This document shows, piece by piece, positions 28,756 through 36,750 of a stretch of DNA of 64,000 nt (position 1 is its first letter; the number at the start of each line of letters is the position of its first letter). Below the pieces are notes generated by a model. The model was not told the DNA's origin. It did no database searches and saw nothing but the letters and a program-made list of their open reading frames with translations. Position numbers and translations under genes: made by a program. The stretch comes from CADEDH01 sp039029735 (GTDB lineage Bacteria; Actinomycetota; Acidimicrobiia; Acidimicrobiales; SZUA-35): contig JBCCFL010000017.1 of NCBI GenBank assembly GCA_039029735.1, positions 1 through 64,000 on the forward strand. The letters are read 5' to 3'.

Positions 28756-29166
28756 TCAGCTCCGGGCGTCCACCAACGCGTGCACGTGGCCGTCGAGCCG
28801 CTCGCTCTCGGCGAGGAGCTGTTCGAATCCGGCGACGGTGAACACCGACACGGTCATATCGGTGAGGGCGGCAATCGAGGCGTTGCGGCGCTCGCCGGTG
28901 ACGATGGCGCGCTCGCCGATGATGTCGCCGATGGTGACGGTGGCAACTGTCTCGCCGTTCTTCTCGACCGCAGCGGTGCCGTGCAGGATGAGCACGACCT
29001 CGCGGCCGGATTCGCCCTCGACCACGAACCGCTCGCCGGATTCGAGGTTGATCACCGTGCCGAGGCGATCGATGGCGGCCATCTCATCCACGGTGTAGTC
29101 ACCGCTGAGGGCCAGGCGGACGGTTGCGGAGGGCTTGGGTCGGGTGAGGCTCTTCAGTCCGAGCAT
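28756..29166 (-). CDS. Stand-alone cyclic nucleotide-binding domain protein
   Basis: 136 residues consisting only of a cNMP-binding beta-barrel: GERFVVEGESGREVVLILHGTAAVEKNG, then GDIIGERAIVTGERRNASI, where the E-R pair is the usual cNMP phosphate-binding signature in modified form. There is no helix-turn-helix, so it is not a CRP-type transcription factor. It converges on the SulP-cNMP pseudogene (8-base gap), whose C-terminal domain is of the same type. The partner is unknown. Confidence 0.88.
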   Translation of the reverse strand: MLGLKSLTRPKPSATVRLALSGDYTVDEMAAIDRLGTVINLESGERFVVEGESGREVVLILHGTAAVEKNGETVATVTIGDIIGERAIVTGERRNASIAALTDMTVSVFTVAGFEQLLAESERLDGHVHALVDARS

Positions 29167-29426
29167 TGGGGGACTCCCGCATCGTTGTTTTGCATGGTCT
29201 GTCTCGATGACATCATCGGAACAGATGCCTTCAACCTAGAGCGCCAACCCGCAATCGGCCGTATCTTGTGCCCGCTTTCACGTGTGTCACCGGACACGAC
29301 CGCACCCGACACATGGTGGCCGGGCCGGCCCAGCACCCGGCTGCCTAGAGTGGGAGCCGAAGTCGGGCGCGGCGGGCCTCGGAGTGCGCTGGACGACCAA
29401 CGAGCTGCTCATCAACGAGGACCTCA

Positions 29427-30311
29427 ATGATCGGAACGGTTGCCAGCATCAGCCTCACAGAGGCGATCCGCATCGATAGCGGGATCACCCCGTGGGACTA
29501 CCTCACAGCGGTGATCGTGCTCTTCTCCGCCGTGGTGCTCGGCCAGATCGGGCGTGCGCTGTCGCGCCGCATCGTGGACCGCAGCCGCGCCGACAACCTG
29601 ATCGGCGACCTCATCGGCCGGCTCCTCAACTACCTGGTGCTGACCTTCGGCCTGATCTACGCCCTCGACATCCTGGGTATCGCCATCGGCCCGATTCTGG
29701 GGGCCCTCGGTATCGCCGGCATCGCGGTGGCGTTCGCCTTCCAGGACATCCTCGAGAACTTCGTGGCGGGGATCATCCTGCAGATCCAACGCCCCTTCAA
29801 CAGCGGCGACGAGATCGTGACCGCCGACCACGAGGGCACCGTGACAGCGATCGACACCCGCACGATCACGATGGCGACACCCGACGGTGAGACCGTGCGG
29901 ATCCCGAGCGCCGAGGTGCTCAAGAACCCCATCATCAACCACACCCAGCACGGCAAGCGCCGCACCACGCTCACCGTCGGTGTCGACTATGCGAGCGACC
30001 TCGACCTCGTGACCGAGGTTGCGATGGCCGCGCTGGCCGAGATCGACGACGTGCTGCGATGGCCGGCGCCTGAGGTACTGGTTGGCAACTTCGGCGCGTC
30101 GAGCATCGACATCGCCATCCGCTACTGGCACGAGCCGTCGATCGACGACGAGTGGTCGGCGCGCGACCTGGCAGCACGAGGAATCGCCAAGGCCTTCCGG
30201 GAGAACGGGATCTCCATCCCGTTCCCCCAGCGCGTGCTGCACCTGCCGAGCACCACCAACGGCAGCGCAGCGATCTTCACCGGCGATGACACCGACCAGC
30301 CCGCGGACTGA
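29427..30311 (+). CDS. MscS-family mechanosensitive ion channel
   Basis: 294 residues with three transmembrane helices, the pore-lining helix ALGIAGIAVAFAFQDILENFVAGIILQIQRPFNSGDEI, and the MscS beta-domain (GTVTAIDTRTITMATPDGETVRIPSAEVLKNPIINHT). The C-terminal domain has the alpha/beta fold (FGASSIDIAIRYW). It protects against osmotic downshock and sits in the cytoplasmic membrane. 260 bases upstream hold no other gene. Confidence 0.92.
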   Translation: MIGTVASISLTEAIRIDSGITPWDYLTAVIVLFSAVVLGQIGRALSRRIVDRSRADNLIGDLIGRLLNYLVLTFGLIYALDILGIAIGPILGALGIAGIAVAFAFQDILENFVAGIILQIQRPFNSGDEIVTADHEGTVTAIDTRTITMATPDGETVRIPSAEVLKNPIINHTQHGKRRTTLTVGVDYASDLDLVTEVAMAALAEIDDVLRWPAPEVLVGNFGASSIDIAIRYWHEPSIDDEWSARDLAARGIAKAFRENGISIPFPQRVLHLPSTTNGSAAIFTGDDTDQPAD

Positions 30312-30317
30312 GGACCA

Positions 30318-30917
30318 TCAGGCGTCAGCAGAGGCCAACGACTGGATCTGGTCGTTGAGGTACCCGACGATCTCACCGTTGTACTGAGCACAGAGCGCCT
30401 TGGCCCCCGCGGTGTAGGAGCTGACGGCGGCAACGGCCTGGGTTTTGGCGTTGCCGTCCCAGTTGGTGGCCGACAGGGCCGAGAGGTGTTCGTCGAGGAT
30501 GGCCTCGATGGCGCCGAACGCCGCTGTCACCTGGCCCGGCAGCTCGCCGAGGGCACCGACGTTGGCCCGCACTTCGCGGGTTCCGTCGTCGCGGAACGCA
30601 CCACCGACATTGACCGCCGGAGGCACCGCCTCGAACGGGATCACCACGGGCTGCATCTCACCAAGCGCACGGGAGATCCCCGATGTGGTCTGGCTGATCA
30701 CGTCGACGATCGCTGCGAGCCGATGGATCAGCTCAGCCGAGAACTCAACTGCGAGCGCACCGCAGTGGGTCTTCAGCGTGTCGGCGTTGGGGCCGAAGTA
30801 GTCGACCTCCACCACCGTTGTGACCAGAGCCTGAAGGCTCTGGCCGATGTCGTTGAACTGGCTGCCGGCACGAGTGCCGTAGGCCTGGAGTGAGCCCGGA
30901 ACGACTCGGATCACCAT
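30318..30917 (-). CDS. WXG100-like protein with two WxG-type turns
   Basis: 199 residues, almost all helical, with two turn motifs of the WXG100 kind: VDYFGPNAD near residue 40 and TNWDGNAK near residue 155. That suggests two tandem or fused helical hairpins, as in longer WXG-family proteins exported by type VII secretion, but no ESX gene lies in the window. The ATG has GGAG 9 bases upstream. A direct repeat lies about 80 bases before the start. No enzyme motif. Confidence 0.65.
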   Translation of the reverse strand: MVIRVVPGSLQAYGTRAGSQFNDIGQSLQALVTTVVEVDYFGPNADTLKTHCGALAVEFSAELIHRLAAIVDVISQTTSGISRALGEMQPVVIPFEAVPPAVNVGGAFRDDGTREVRANVGALGELPGQVTAAFGAIEAILDEHLSALSATNWDGNAKTQAVAAVSSYTAGAKALCAQYNGEIVGYLNDQIQSLASADA

Positions 30918-30995
30918 GGGGTGTCTCCTGTCTTGATGTGGATCCGGGCGACGAGCGCCGAACGCCCTGCATAGCGAGGGCGTAGCTAGATGTAG

Positions 30996-31013
30996 TCAAG
31001 CGTATTCAAGCGT
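30996..31013 (-). repeat. Ten-base-phased direct repeat (ACGCTTGA) upstream of the WXG-like gene
   Basis: TCAAGCGT is found at 30996-31003 and 31006-31013, exactly one helical turn apart. It lies between the WXG-like gene and the next minus-strand gene, and could bind a dimeric regulator. No matching family is known to me. Confidence 0.5.
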
Positions 31014-31023
31014 GCTCTGCAAC

Positions 31024-31350
31024 CTAGATCGGTGCGCCACTCCACACGATGTGGGCCCGGAGGGCGGATCCCGACTCGTCGACCCAGCCGTTCGAGCGGG
31101 CGAAGTCGACCATTGCGTCGAAGTCGTCCGGCCATCCCGGCTCGACCTGGCCACTTGCCATCTGGCGAACGCTCGCCATTTCCACCCAGACGTGTTCATC
31201 GTCGGCCACACGGCCGACCAAGCCCAGACCGTCGGCAACCGAGGTCGTGGTGGGGGCCGAGGCACCAACCGCCTCGACGTGGAACGCCGTGCAGTCGTCA
31301 GGCTGTTCGAGGGTGAGCGCCCCCGTCGCGAAGTCCAGGCGAATGAACAT
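31024..31350 (-). CDS. Hypothetical soluble protein
   Basis: 108 residues, acidic. No domain is recognised. It contains VEMASVRQMASGQVEPGWPDDFDAMVDFARSNGWVDE, a pattern compatible with a small alpha/beta fold. It lies between the WXG-like gene and the tad operon on the same strand, with its own gap on both sides. The ATG has no strong Shine-Dalgarno. Confidence 0.6.
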   Translation of the reverse strand: MFIRLDFATGALTLEQPDDCTAFHVEAVGASAPTTTSVADGLGLVGRVADDEHVWVEMASVRQMASGQVEPGWPDDFDAMVDFARSNGWVDESGSALRAHIVWSGAPI

Positions 31351-31405
31351 GATCAGGAGCTATCACGACAACAGAGGCGCGAACAACGTTGGCGACCACG
31401 AAAGA

Positions 31406-32074
31406 TCACCCATTGCCGGTCAATACCAACAGAAGCTCTCCGGCTGCCCCCGCCCGGCCGATCGGCGCAGCCGCGGCCTCGTCGATGCGAAGCGACACGA
31501 ATCGATCGGCGCCAACCCCATCCGGGGTCGGTTCGATCGACCACACGATCGCAGACCCGAGGTCGGCCGAGCCGAGCACGTCAGCGTCGGGTGCGGTGTT
31601 GACCAGCCTCACCACGTCGCCCGCCCTGAGGCCCGACACCGGGTAGCGGCCGGGTTCGAGCACGGCGCCGACGATCGCCTCACCCTCGGGCACCAGGGCG
31701 GACGCCTCCACCACCATGTCGGCCGTGAGGGGAGTTCCCTCGGGTACCGGCCCTCGGGCAACGGAGCCGATCACGAGCGCCTCCTCGCTCGGGCCGAGCG
31801 TGCTCAGGCCGGGATCGGTCGCAACGTCGACGTACCGCAGATCGGCACGGCTGATCTCCTGGCCGGCCTCGATCGGGCCGGCGGCCACGATCACGGGCGA
31901 CCGTTGGCTGAGCGACTGGCCGACGAACACGAAGCCCAACGTGGTGAGCACCACGAGCACGACACCGGCGGCGATCCACGGCATCTGACGTCGGCGTGTC
32001 GACCCGAGTGGAAGGGACGGCGGGGAGCCCGATGGGGAACGCTGGGCTGAACGGGGTGGGGTGGTGGTGGTCAT
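31406..32074 (-). CDS. SAF-domain protein, CpaB/RcpC-like
   Basis: 222 residues with one N-terminal transmembrane helix (PWIAAGVVLVVLTTLGFVFVGQ) and a SAF domain (AAGPIEAGQEISRADLRYVDV, PVPEGTPLTADMV). CpaB/RcpC proteins assist assembly of Flp pili at the envelope. As the last gene of the tad cluster it is likely co-transcribed, 40 bases after the TadG-like gene. Confidence 0.82.
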   Translation of the reverse strand: MTTTTPPRSAQRSPSGSPPSLPLGSTRRRQMPWIAAGVVLVVLTTLGFVFVGQSLSQRSPVIVAAGPIEAGQEISRADLRYVDVATDPGLSTLGPSEEALVIGSVARGPVPEGTPLTADMVVEASALVPEGEAIVGAVLEPGRYPVSGLRAGDVVRLVNTAPDADVLGSADLGSAIVWSIEPTPDGVGADRFVSLRIDEAAAAPIGRAGAAGELLLVLTGNG

Positions 32075-32114
32075 CCGGTCTCCTGGTCCGCTCCGGTGCG
32101 GGGTCGTGGATCCA

Positions 32115-32531
32115 TCAGGTGTCGGCGGCGTCGACGCCGCGAGTCAGACGGCCGACAGCTGCGCCGTCGACCTGTCGTTCGGTGATGCCGACCATCGCCA
32201 GCCACGGCGTGGCAACCGCAACGGTGGTGGTGACCTCGATGCGGACCTCGCCCGACGCGGTCACGACCCGCACCTGCCCGTCGGTGTCGGCGGCCGTGAG
32301 GTAGGCCTCGGCGGCGGCGATCGCCTGGCGTTCGTCGACCGCGACCGTTCCGCCCCGAACGCTCGACTCGTCGGCCGCCTGGGCTCCGGCCAATGCTGCG
32401 TTCTGGGCCACGTCGATCGCCTGGCGCCGAGCGGCGAGGATCCGGCCCCCGTCGAGGGCAAGCGCCGCCATGGCCAGCATCGGCACCATCAACACCACGA
32501 CGAACGTCGTGGCGCTTCCCCGCTCGGTCAT
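32115..32531 (-). CDS. TadG-like protein (pseudopilin-type)
   Basis: 138 residues. The N-terminus ERGSATTFVVVLMVPMLAMAALALDGGRILAARRQA is the TadE/G N-terminal helix. The short soluble part ends in RQVDGAAVGRL. It is shorter than proteobacterial TadG. The ATG overlaps the previous stop by 4 bases (ATGA). Likely a minor pilin-like component at the membrane. Confidence 0.82.
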   Translation of the reverse strand: MTERGSATTFVVVLMVPMLAMAALALDGGRILAARRQAIDVAQNAALAGAQAADESSVRGGTVAVDERQAIAAAEAYLTAADTDGQVRVVTASGEVRIEVTTTVAVATPWLAMVGITERQVDGAAVGRLTRGVDAADT

Positions 32532-32968
32532 GAGCCACCCCCGCGGTAGACGTCGACGACCGCTGTCGATGAACCCGACACGGTGCGCGCTCCTGGCAGG
32601 CCGAGGCCGGTCAGGTCGTCGAAGCCAACGGTGCATTCGACGGTGACCGCAACGGCGCCGCCCGGTTCGAGGTCGAGCCGATCGAACATCACCTGAGGCC
32701 CACCGACGCAGGCGAGACCTCGCTGGCCCAGGCTCGATTCGGCCGCCGCCACCGCCGCAGCCGATGCGCGATCGGGCGTCTGCAGAACCGCCGCGGCCCG
32801 AGCCGCATCGCGGGCGGCCGAGATGACCTCCTGAGTGGTGGTCGACATCCGCCCGGCGAACACCACGAGCGCCGCAATCGCCAGTACCGGCACCGTCAGA
32901 AGTACGACCTCGGCCGTGGTCGAGCCCCGTTGGCCACCGTGCGATGGGGAGGACGATGGCGCTGTCAC
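32528..32968 (-). CDS. TadE-like minor pseudopilin
   Basis: 146 residues. RGSTTAEVVLLTVPVLAIAALVVFAGR has a prepilin-like cleavage site after Gly and Glu at +5, as required by TadV-type peptidases. A pair of Cys in the soluble part (LACVGG, VTVECTV) may form a disulphide. Overlaps both neighbours by 4 bases. Probably processed and inserted at the pilus base. Confidence 0.83.
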   Translation of the reverse strand: MTAPSSSPSHGGQRGSTTAEVVLLTVPVLAIAALVVFAGRMSTTTQEVISAARDAARAAAVLQTPDRASAAAVAAAESSLGQRGLACVGGPQVMFDRLDLEPGGAVAVTVECTVGFDDLTGLGLPGARTVSGSSTAVVDVYRGGGS

Positions 32969-33375
32969 CGTTCACCCTGGGGCCGGAACCGCTCGACCGG
33001 GCCCGACGACGAGGCGGTCACCGTTCCGGACCAGAACGGGATCACAGAGGGGATCCGTGCTCGGGCGGTGACCTCCACCACGTCGGCCCGCCGCACCACG
33101 TCGATCTCGGTGTCGGTCAACAGTGCATCCGATCCGGACAGCAACTGATCGGCGACAGCTCGCCCCTCGGCTGCGGACGCGCCCTCGAGCTGCGCCGCCC
33201 GGGCGCCGTCCTGCACGGCGGCGTTGAGAAGCGCCTGAGCGTGGGCGTGGAGCCCCAGCTGCACCACGAGCAGCACCAGGAACACGGTGATCGGCGCCAT
33301 GATCGTCATGGGCGCCACATCCCCTCGTTCGCTCTCCCGGGGCTCAGCTCCGATGAACCACGTGTTCCCCCTCAC
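32965..33375 (-). CDS. TadE-like pseudopilin
   Basis: 136 residues with ERGDVAPMTIMAPITVFLVLLVVQLGLHAHAQALLNAAVQDGARAAQ, a TadE-type helix but without Glu at +5. The soluble domain is short. The start is a GTG without a clear Shine-Dalgarno, 15 bases after the preceding small gene. Its role is inferred from context. Confidence 0.75.
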   Translation of the reverse strand: MRGNTWFIGAEPRESERGDVAPMTIMAPITVFLVLLVVQLGLHAHAQALLNAAVQDGARAAQLEGASAAEGRAVADQLLSGSDALLTDTEIDVVRRADVVEVTARARIPSVIPFWSGTVTASSSGPVERFRPQGER

Positions 33376-33390
33376 GTTGACGAGGCCGGT

Positions 33391-33609
33391 TCAGGGCGCG
33401 GTCGGCACGCTGTTGGCCCAGCCGGTGACGACGGTGGTGATGATCGCCCCGACCGTCACGGCCAGCGCCGCCATGATGGCGATGCCGATGGTGCGGGGCG
33501 CCACATCACCCTGCTCGGGGTCAGCGGCTCCAGCCTCCTCGGCCCGGGCGTCGACCCAGCAGCGCCATCGGGCGTGCCTGACAGTGAGTTCTCGGTGCAG
33601 TCGGTTCAC
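33391..33609 (-). CDS. Small Flp-pilin-like protein of the tad cluster
   Basis: 72 residues from a GTG with GGGAGG and a 6-base spacer. Residues 1-30 are basic/acidic and the C-terminal half is one hydrophobic helix (RTIGIAIMAALAVTVGAIITTVVTGW) after EQGDVAP. The Gly-Asp before the helix resembles the RGDVAP of the next TadE-like protein. Size and position after tadC fit a major Flp pilin, but the canonical G/xxxxE-Y motif is missing. It is easily overlooked because longer frames cover it. Confidence 0.65.
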   Translation of the reverse strand: MNRLHRELTVRHARWRCWVDARAEEAGAADPEQGDVAPRTIGIAIMAALAVTVGAIITTVVTGWANSVPTAP

Positions 33610-33662
33610 GGGTTGCCTCCCTCGGCGGACACGTCGAGTTGAACAGCGCTCGGGTAGCCGGC

Positions 33663-34550
33663 TCAGATGCTGAGCACGGCCTGGAACGCCGGGTAGATGA
33701 TCAGGACCACGAACCCCACGAGCATCAGGCCCGTCGGGCCGACCATTGCTGAGGTGCGCGCAGTCGCCTCGCGCTCGATCGCCGCAAGCTGGTGGGCTTG
33801 GATGGCGCGGGCCTTGGTGGTGAGCGTCTGGCGAACGTGAGCGCCGGACGTGCCCGCCAACTCCACGGTGGCGGCGAGGTCCACCAGGCCATCGAGGCCC
33901 AGGTAGCTGCCGTGCTCGTCGAACGCCTCCCACGGTGACACGCCGCGCACCCGGGCATCGGTGAGCGCACGACGCAGCACGGCGAAGGACCACCCACGCC
34001 CCTGGGCCACACCGTCGTGCAAGGCCTGCTGCACGCCGGCACCGCCGGCCAACAAGATGGACACCAGAGCCAGGTAGGTGACGAGCGCCGCATCGAACTC
34101 GCGGCGGCGAGCAGCGGCCCGAGTGCGCACCTGGGCGTCGGTGAGCAACCATCCGCCAGCGCCGGCCACAACGGTCGCCACCACCAGGACGGGCGGTGAC
34201 ACCACCATCGTGCCCGTGATCGCGATGATGATCCCCCAGAAGACGGGCGGCAGCACGGCGTAGAACGCAGCAGTCTTCACCCGCTCCAGGAGGTGGGTCT
34301 CGTCGGTGCGTTCGAGCACGGCCAGATCAGCCTCCATCGTGTGGAGGTCGACGTCGGTGAGCGACCGGATCCATCGCCCCACCGACGACGAGCCGCCCGC
34401 CACGACGCGATGCTGGCGGTCGAGATCAACCCGACGTGGCCGTTCCAGATGGGCCAGTGCGTCGCCGAGCGGGATGGGCGGCACCAACAGGGCTCGCACG
34501 AGGCACCAGAGCCCGACACCGAACAACGCACCAAGCACCGCCACGATCAC
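33663..34550 (-). CDS. tadC: Type II secretion system F-family protein TadC
   Basis: 295 residues with T2SSF membrane segments at both ends and the central EFDAALVTYLALVSILLAGGAGVQQALHDG motif. TadC and TadB form the inner-membrane platform on which the TadA ATPase acts. The ATG overlaps the tadB stop by 4 bases (ATGA). Confidence 0.9.
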   Translation of the reverse strand: MIVAVLGALFGVGLWCLVRALLVPPIPLGDALAHLERPRRVDLDRQHRVVAGGSSSVGRWIRSLTDVDLHTMEADLAVLERTDETHLLERVKTAAFYAVLPPVFWGIIIAITGTMVVSPPVLVVATVVAGAGGWLLTDAQVRTRAAARRREFDAALVTYLALVSILLAGGAGVQQALHDGVAQGRGWSFAVLRRALTDARVRGVSPWEAFDEHGSYLGLDGLVDLAATVELAGTSGAHVRQTLTTKARAIQAHQLAAIEREATARTSAMVGPTGLMLVGFVVLIIYPAFQAVLSI

Positions 34551-35416
34551 GACGCCTCCTCCTCGGCGTCGCCCACCACCAGCAGCCGGTGAGGCCGGCG
34601 CACCTCAGAGAGCTCAGCAACGCCCCACAACGCAACCGCCCAGAGGGCACCGATGACGGCGAGCACGGCCTGGCCGACGAGCGAGTCGAACGCCGCGAGG
34701 TAGGTGCGGTTGAACACCAGCATGAAGGCGAACACGCCGACGACCACGAACGACACGACGCGGGTGTCGCTGTAGGTCTGGGCTCGCGCCGTCTCGGTGC
34801 GGATTCGCATCGTGGCCTCGTCGCGAGCTGATCGGGCCACATCGCTGAGCAGCTCGGTGAGGTTCTGCCCGCGTCGCTCCCCGGCGAGGATCAACGCCAC
34901 CACGATCTGGTCGGCGACCGGATCGTCGACCCGCGCCGCAAAGCGACGCAGCTCGTCGGACGGGTGGCCCCGGCGTAACCCGAGGGCCAGCTCACTGACC
35001 ATCGGACGGATCCGGGGCGGCGCCACCCGGGCGGAGGCCACGATGGCTTCCTGGAGGCCGGCGGACGCCCCGATCGTGTCGCGAAGCTGCTCGGCCCAGC
35101 CCGCGATCGCCTCGATCTTGGCGATCTCGTCGGCCCGGCGATGCTTGGCCCCCAGCAGCGTGGGCGTGACGAACCCCACCACTGCGGCCAACAGCGCGCC
35201 AACGGGCCAACCCGACACCATCCAGAACGCCACCAGCCCCGCACCGGCCAGGCCGAGGCGCAGCCGGAGCCGGTCGAAGGTGGCGGCCCAGGCCCGTGCG
35301 GTGCCAACCAGGCCGGGGCCGCTCGATCCACCCGGGGTGCCTGCCACCCCGGCCGCCACGAGCATCACCCCCACCGTGACCCCGAGCCCGGATGCGAACG
35401 CCAGCAGCAGCGTCAT
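34547..35416 (-). CDS. tadB: Type II secretion system F-family protein TadB
   Basis: 289 residues with helices at both ends and the T2SSF core AEQLRDTIGASAGLQEAIVASARVAPPRI and LILAGERRGQNLTELLSDVARSARDEATMR. The ATG at 35416 is preferred over the in-frame GTG 12 bases upstream because it gives the same ATGA overlap with tadA that joins the other genes of this operon. Confidence 0.9.
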   Translation of the reverse strand: MTLLLAFASGLGVTVGVMLVAAGVAGTPGGSSGPGLVGTARAWAATFDRLRLRLGLAGAGLVAFWMVSGWPVGALLAAVVGFVTPTLLGAKHRRADEIAKIEAIAGWAEQLRDTIGASAGLQEAIVASARVAPPRIRPMVSELALGLRRGHPSDELRRFAARVDDPVADQIVVALILAGERRGQNLTELLSDVARSARDEATMRIRTETARAQTYSDTRVVSFVVVGVFAFMLVFNRTYLAAFDSLVGQAVLAVIGALWAVALWGVAELSEVRRPHRLLVVGDAEEEAS

Positions 35417-36750
35417 CGGGGCGGCCACTCAGGGGCAGGCACGGAGGGGAGCATCACGTGGTGATCGAATCCGGCGGCAGTGAGCCGCTCCACGAGCCGA
35501 GGTGTGAACCCCACCCCCGTGGGTTGCGCCGGGCCTTCGTCAGTGGCGGCGTACACCTCGTTGGAGTGCACCTGGTCGCCGTGGGCCCCTGTGATCTCAC
35601 GTACCGACGACACCACCCGTCGACCGTCGGGCAACGTTCGCAGGTGCACCACGAGGTGCAGCACAAGGCTGATCAGGTGGGCCGACGCCTCCATACTCAG
35701 TGCGTCGCCCCCAGTGAGCGCGTAGGTCTGCATCTTCGTCATCGCCGCGCGGGACGAATCGGCATGGATGGTGGTGAGCGACCCTTCGTGGCCGGAGTTC
35801 ATCGCCTCCAACATCGTGCGCACTTCGTGCCCGGAGCGGCACTCGCCGATGATGAGACGGTCGGGCCGCATACGGAGCGCCTGGCGGCCGAGCACGTCCA
35901 TCCCGATCCCGCCGGCACCTTCGATGTTCGGCTGCCGTACCTCCATCTCCACCACGTGCGGGGCGCGAGCAGAATCGAACTCCAGGCCCAGTTCGGCGTT
36001 GTCCTCGATGACGATCAGGCGCTCGGTGGTAGGCACCTCGGAGATCAGCGCCCGCGCGAACGTGGTCTTGCCGGTGTCGGTGCCGCCGGCCACGAGCACC
36101 GAACACGGCAGCGGCGGCCGCATGGCACAGGCGAGGACATGGGCGAGGCTCGAGTCGATGGTGCCGAGCCGTTCCAGCTCGTCGAGGGTGATCGTGAGGT
36201 GCCGATGCTTGCGAATCGAGACGCACAGCCGCGAGGTCACGCCCTTGATGGCGTGGAGGCGGCTGCCGTCGGGAAGACGCAGGTCGAGGTAGGGCTGGCT
36301 GTCGTCGAAGCGCCGCTCGGTCTTGCCCTCCGTGGCGGCCCAGCGCCGGATCAACTGTTCGAACTCCTCCTCGGAGTCGGCCAGCGGTGGGCCCGGCACC
36401 CGCACCCCACCCGCCTTGGTGATCGTGACGTTGTCGTGGCCGTTGGCCACGATGTTCTCGTTGTCGGGATCGGCCAACAGGTCGTCGAGCACGCCGTGGC
36501 CGAACACCCACGATCGGACGGCCGCGATCACGGCGTCCTCCTCGCTCACGCTGAGAGCAGGCTCTCCACGGGCGAGCCGGAGCCGGGCCCGTTCCTCGAC
36601 TGCGTCGATGATCGCCTGCTCGCCCCACACCTGCGCCGCCTCCGACGACGGAGCCGAGCCGCTCTCGGCCAGATGAGCGGACTCCCATTCAGCCAGGCGA
36701 CGGCCCACCACCCGGCGCACGTCGTGGATCACGTTGCGGCTGTCGGTCAC
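35413..36750 (-). CDS. tadA: TadA/CpaF-type secretion ATPase
   Basis: 445 residues. N-terminal domain followed by a VirB11-like ATPase: Walker A VAGGTDTGKTT, Asp box VIEDNAELGL, Walker B LIIGECRSGHEV (Arg-rich variant), and His box SLTTIHADSSRAAM. It powers pilus assembly from the cytoplasm. GTG 36750 gives a GTGA overlap with the tadZ stop; a longer start would overlap more. Confidence 0.93.
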   Translation of the reverse strand: MTDSRNVIHDVRRVVGRRLAEWESAHLAESGSAPSSEAAQVWGEQAIIDAVEERARLRLARGEPALSVSEEDAVIAAVRSWVFGHGVLDDLLADPDNENIVANGHDNVTITKAGGVRVPGPPLADSEEEFEQLIRRWAATEGKTERRFDDSQPYLDLRLPDGSRLHAIKGVTSRLCVSIRKHRHLTITLDELERLGTIDSSLAHVLACAMRPPLPCSVLVAGGTDTGKTTFARALISEVPTTERLIVIEDNAELGLEFDSARAPHVVEMEVRQPNIEGAGGIGMDVLGRQALRMRPDRLIIGECRSGHEVRTMLEAMNSGHEGSLTTIHADSSRAAMTKMQTYALTGGDALSMEASAHLISLVLHLVVHLRTLPDGRRVVSSVREITGAHGDQVHSNEVYAATDEGPAQPTGVGFTPRLVERLTAAGFDHHVMLPSVPAPEWPPR

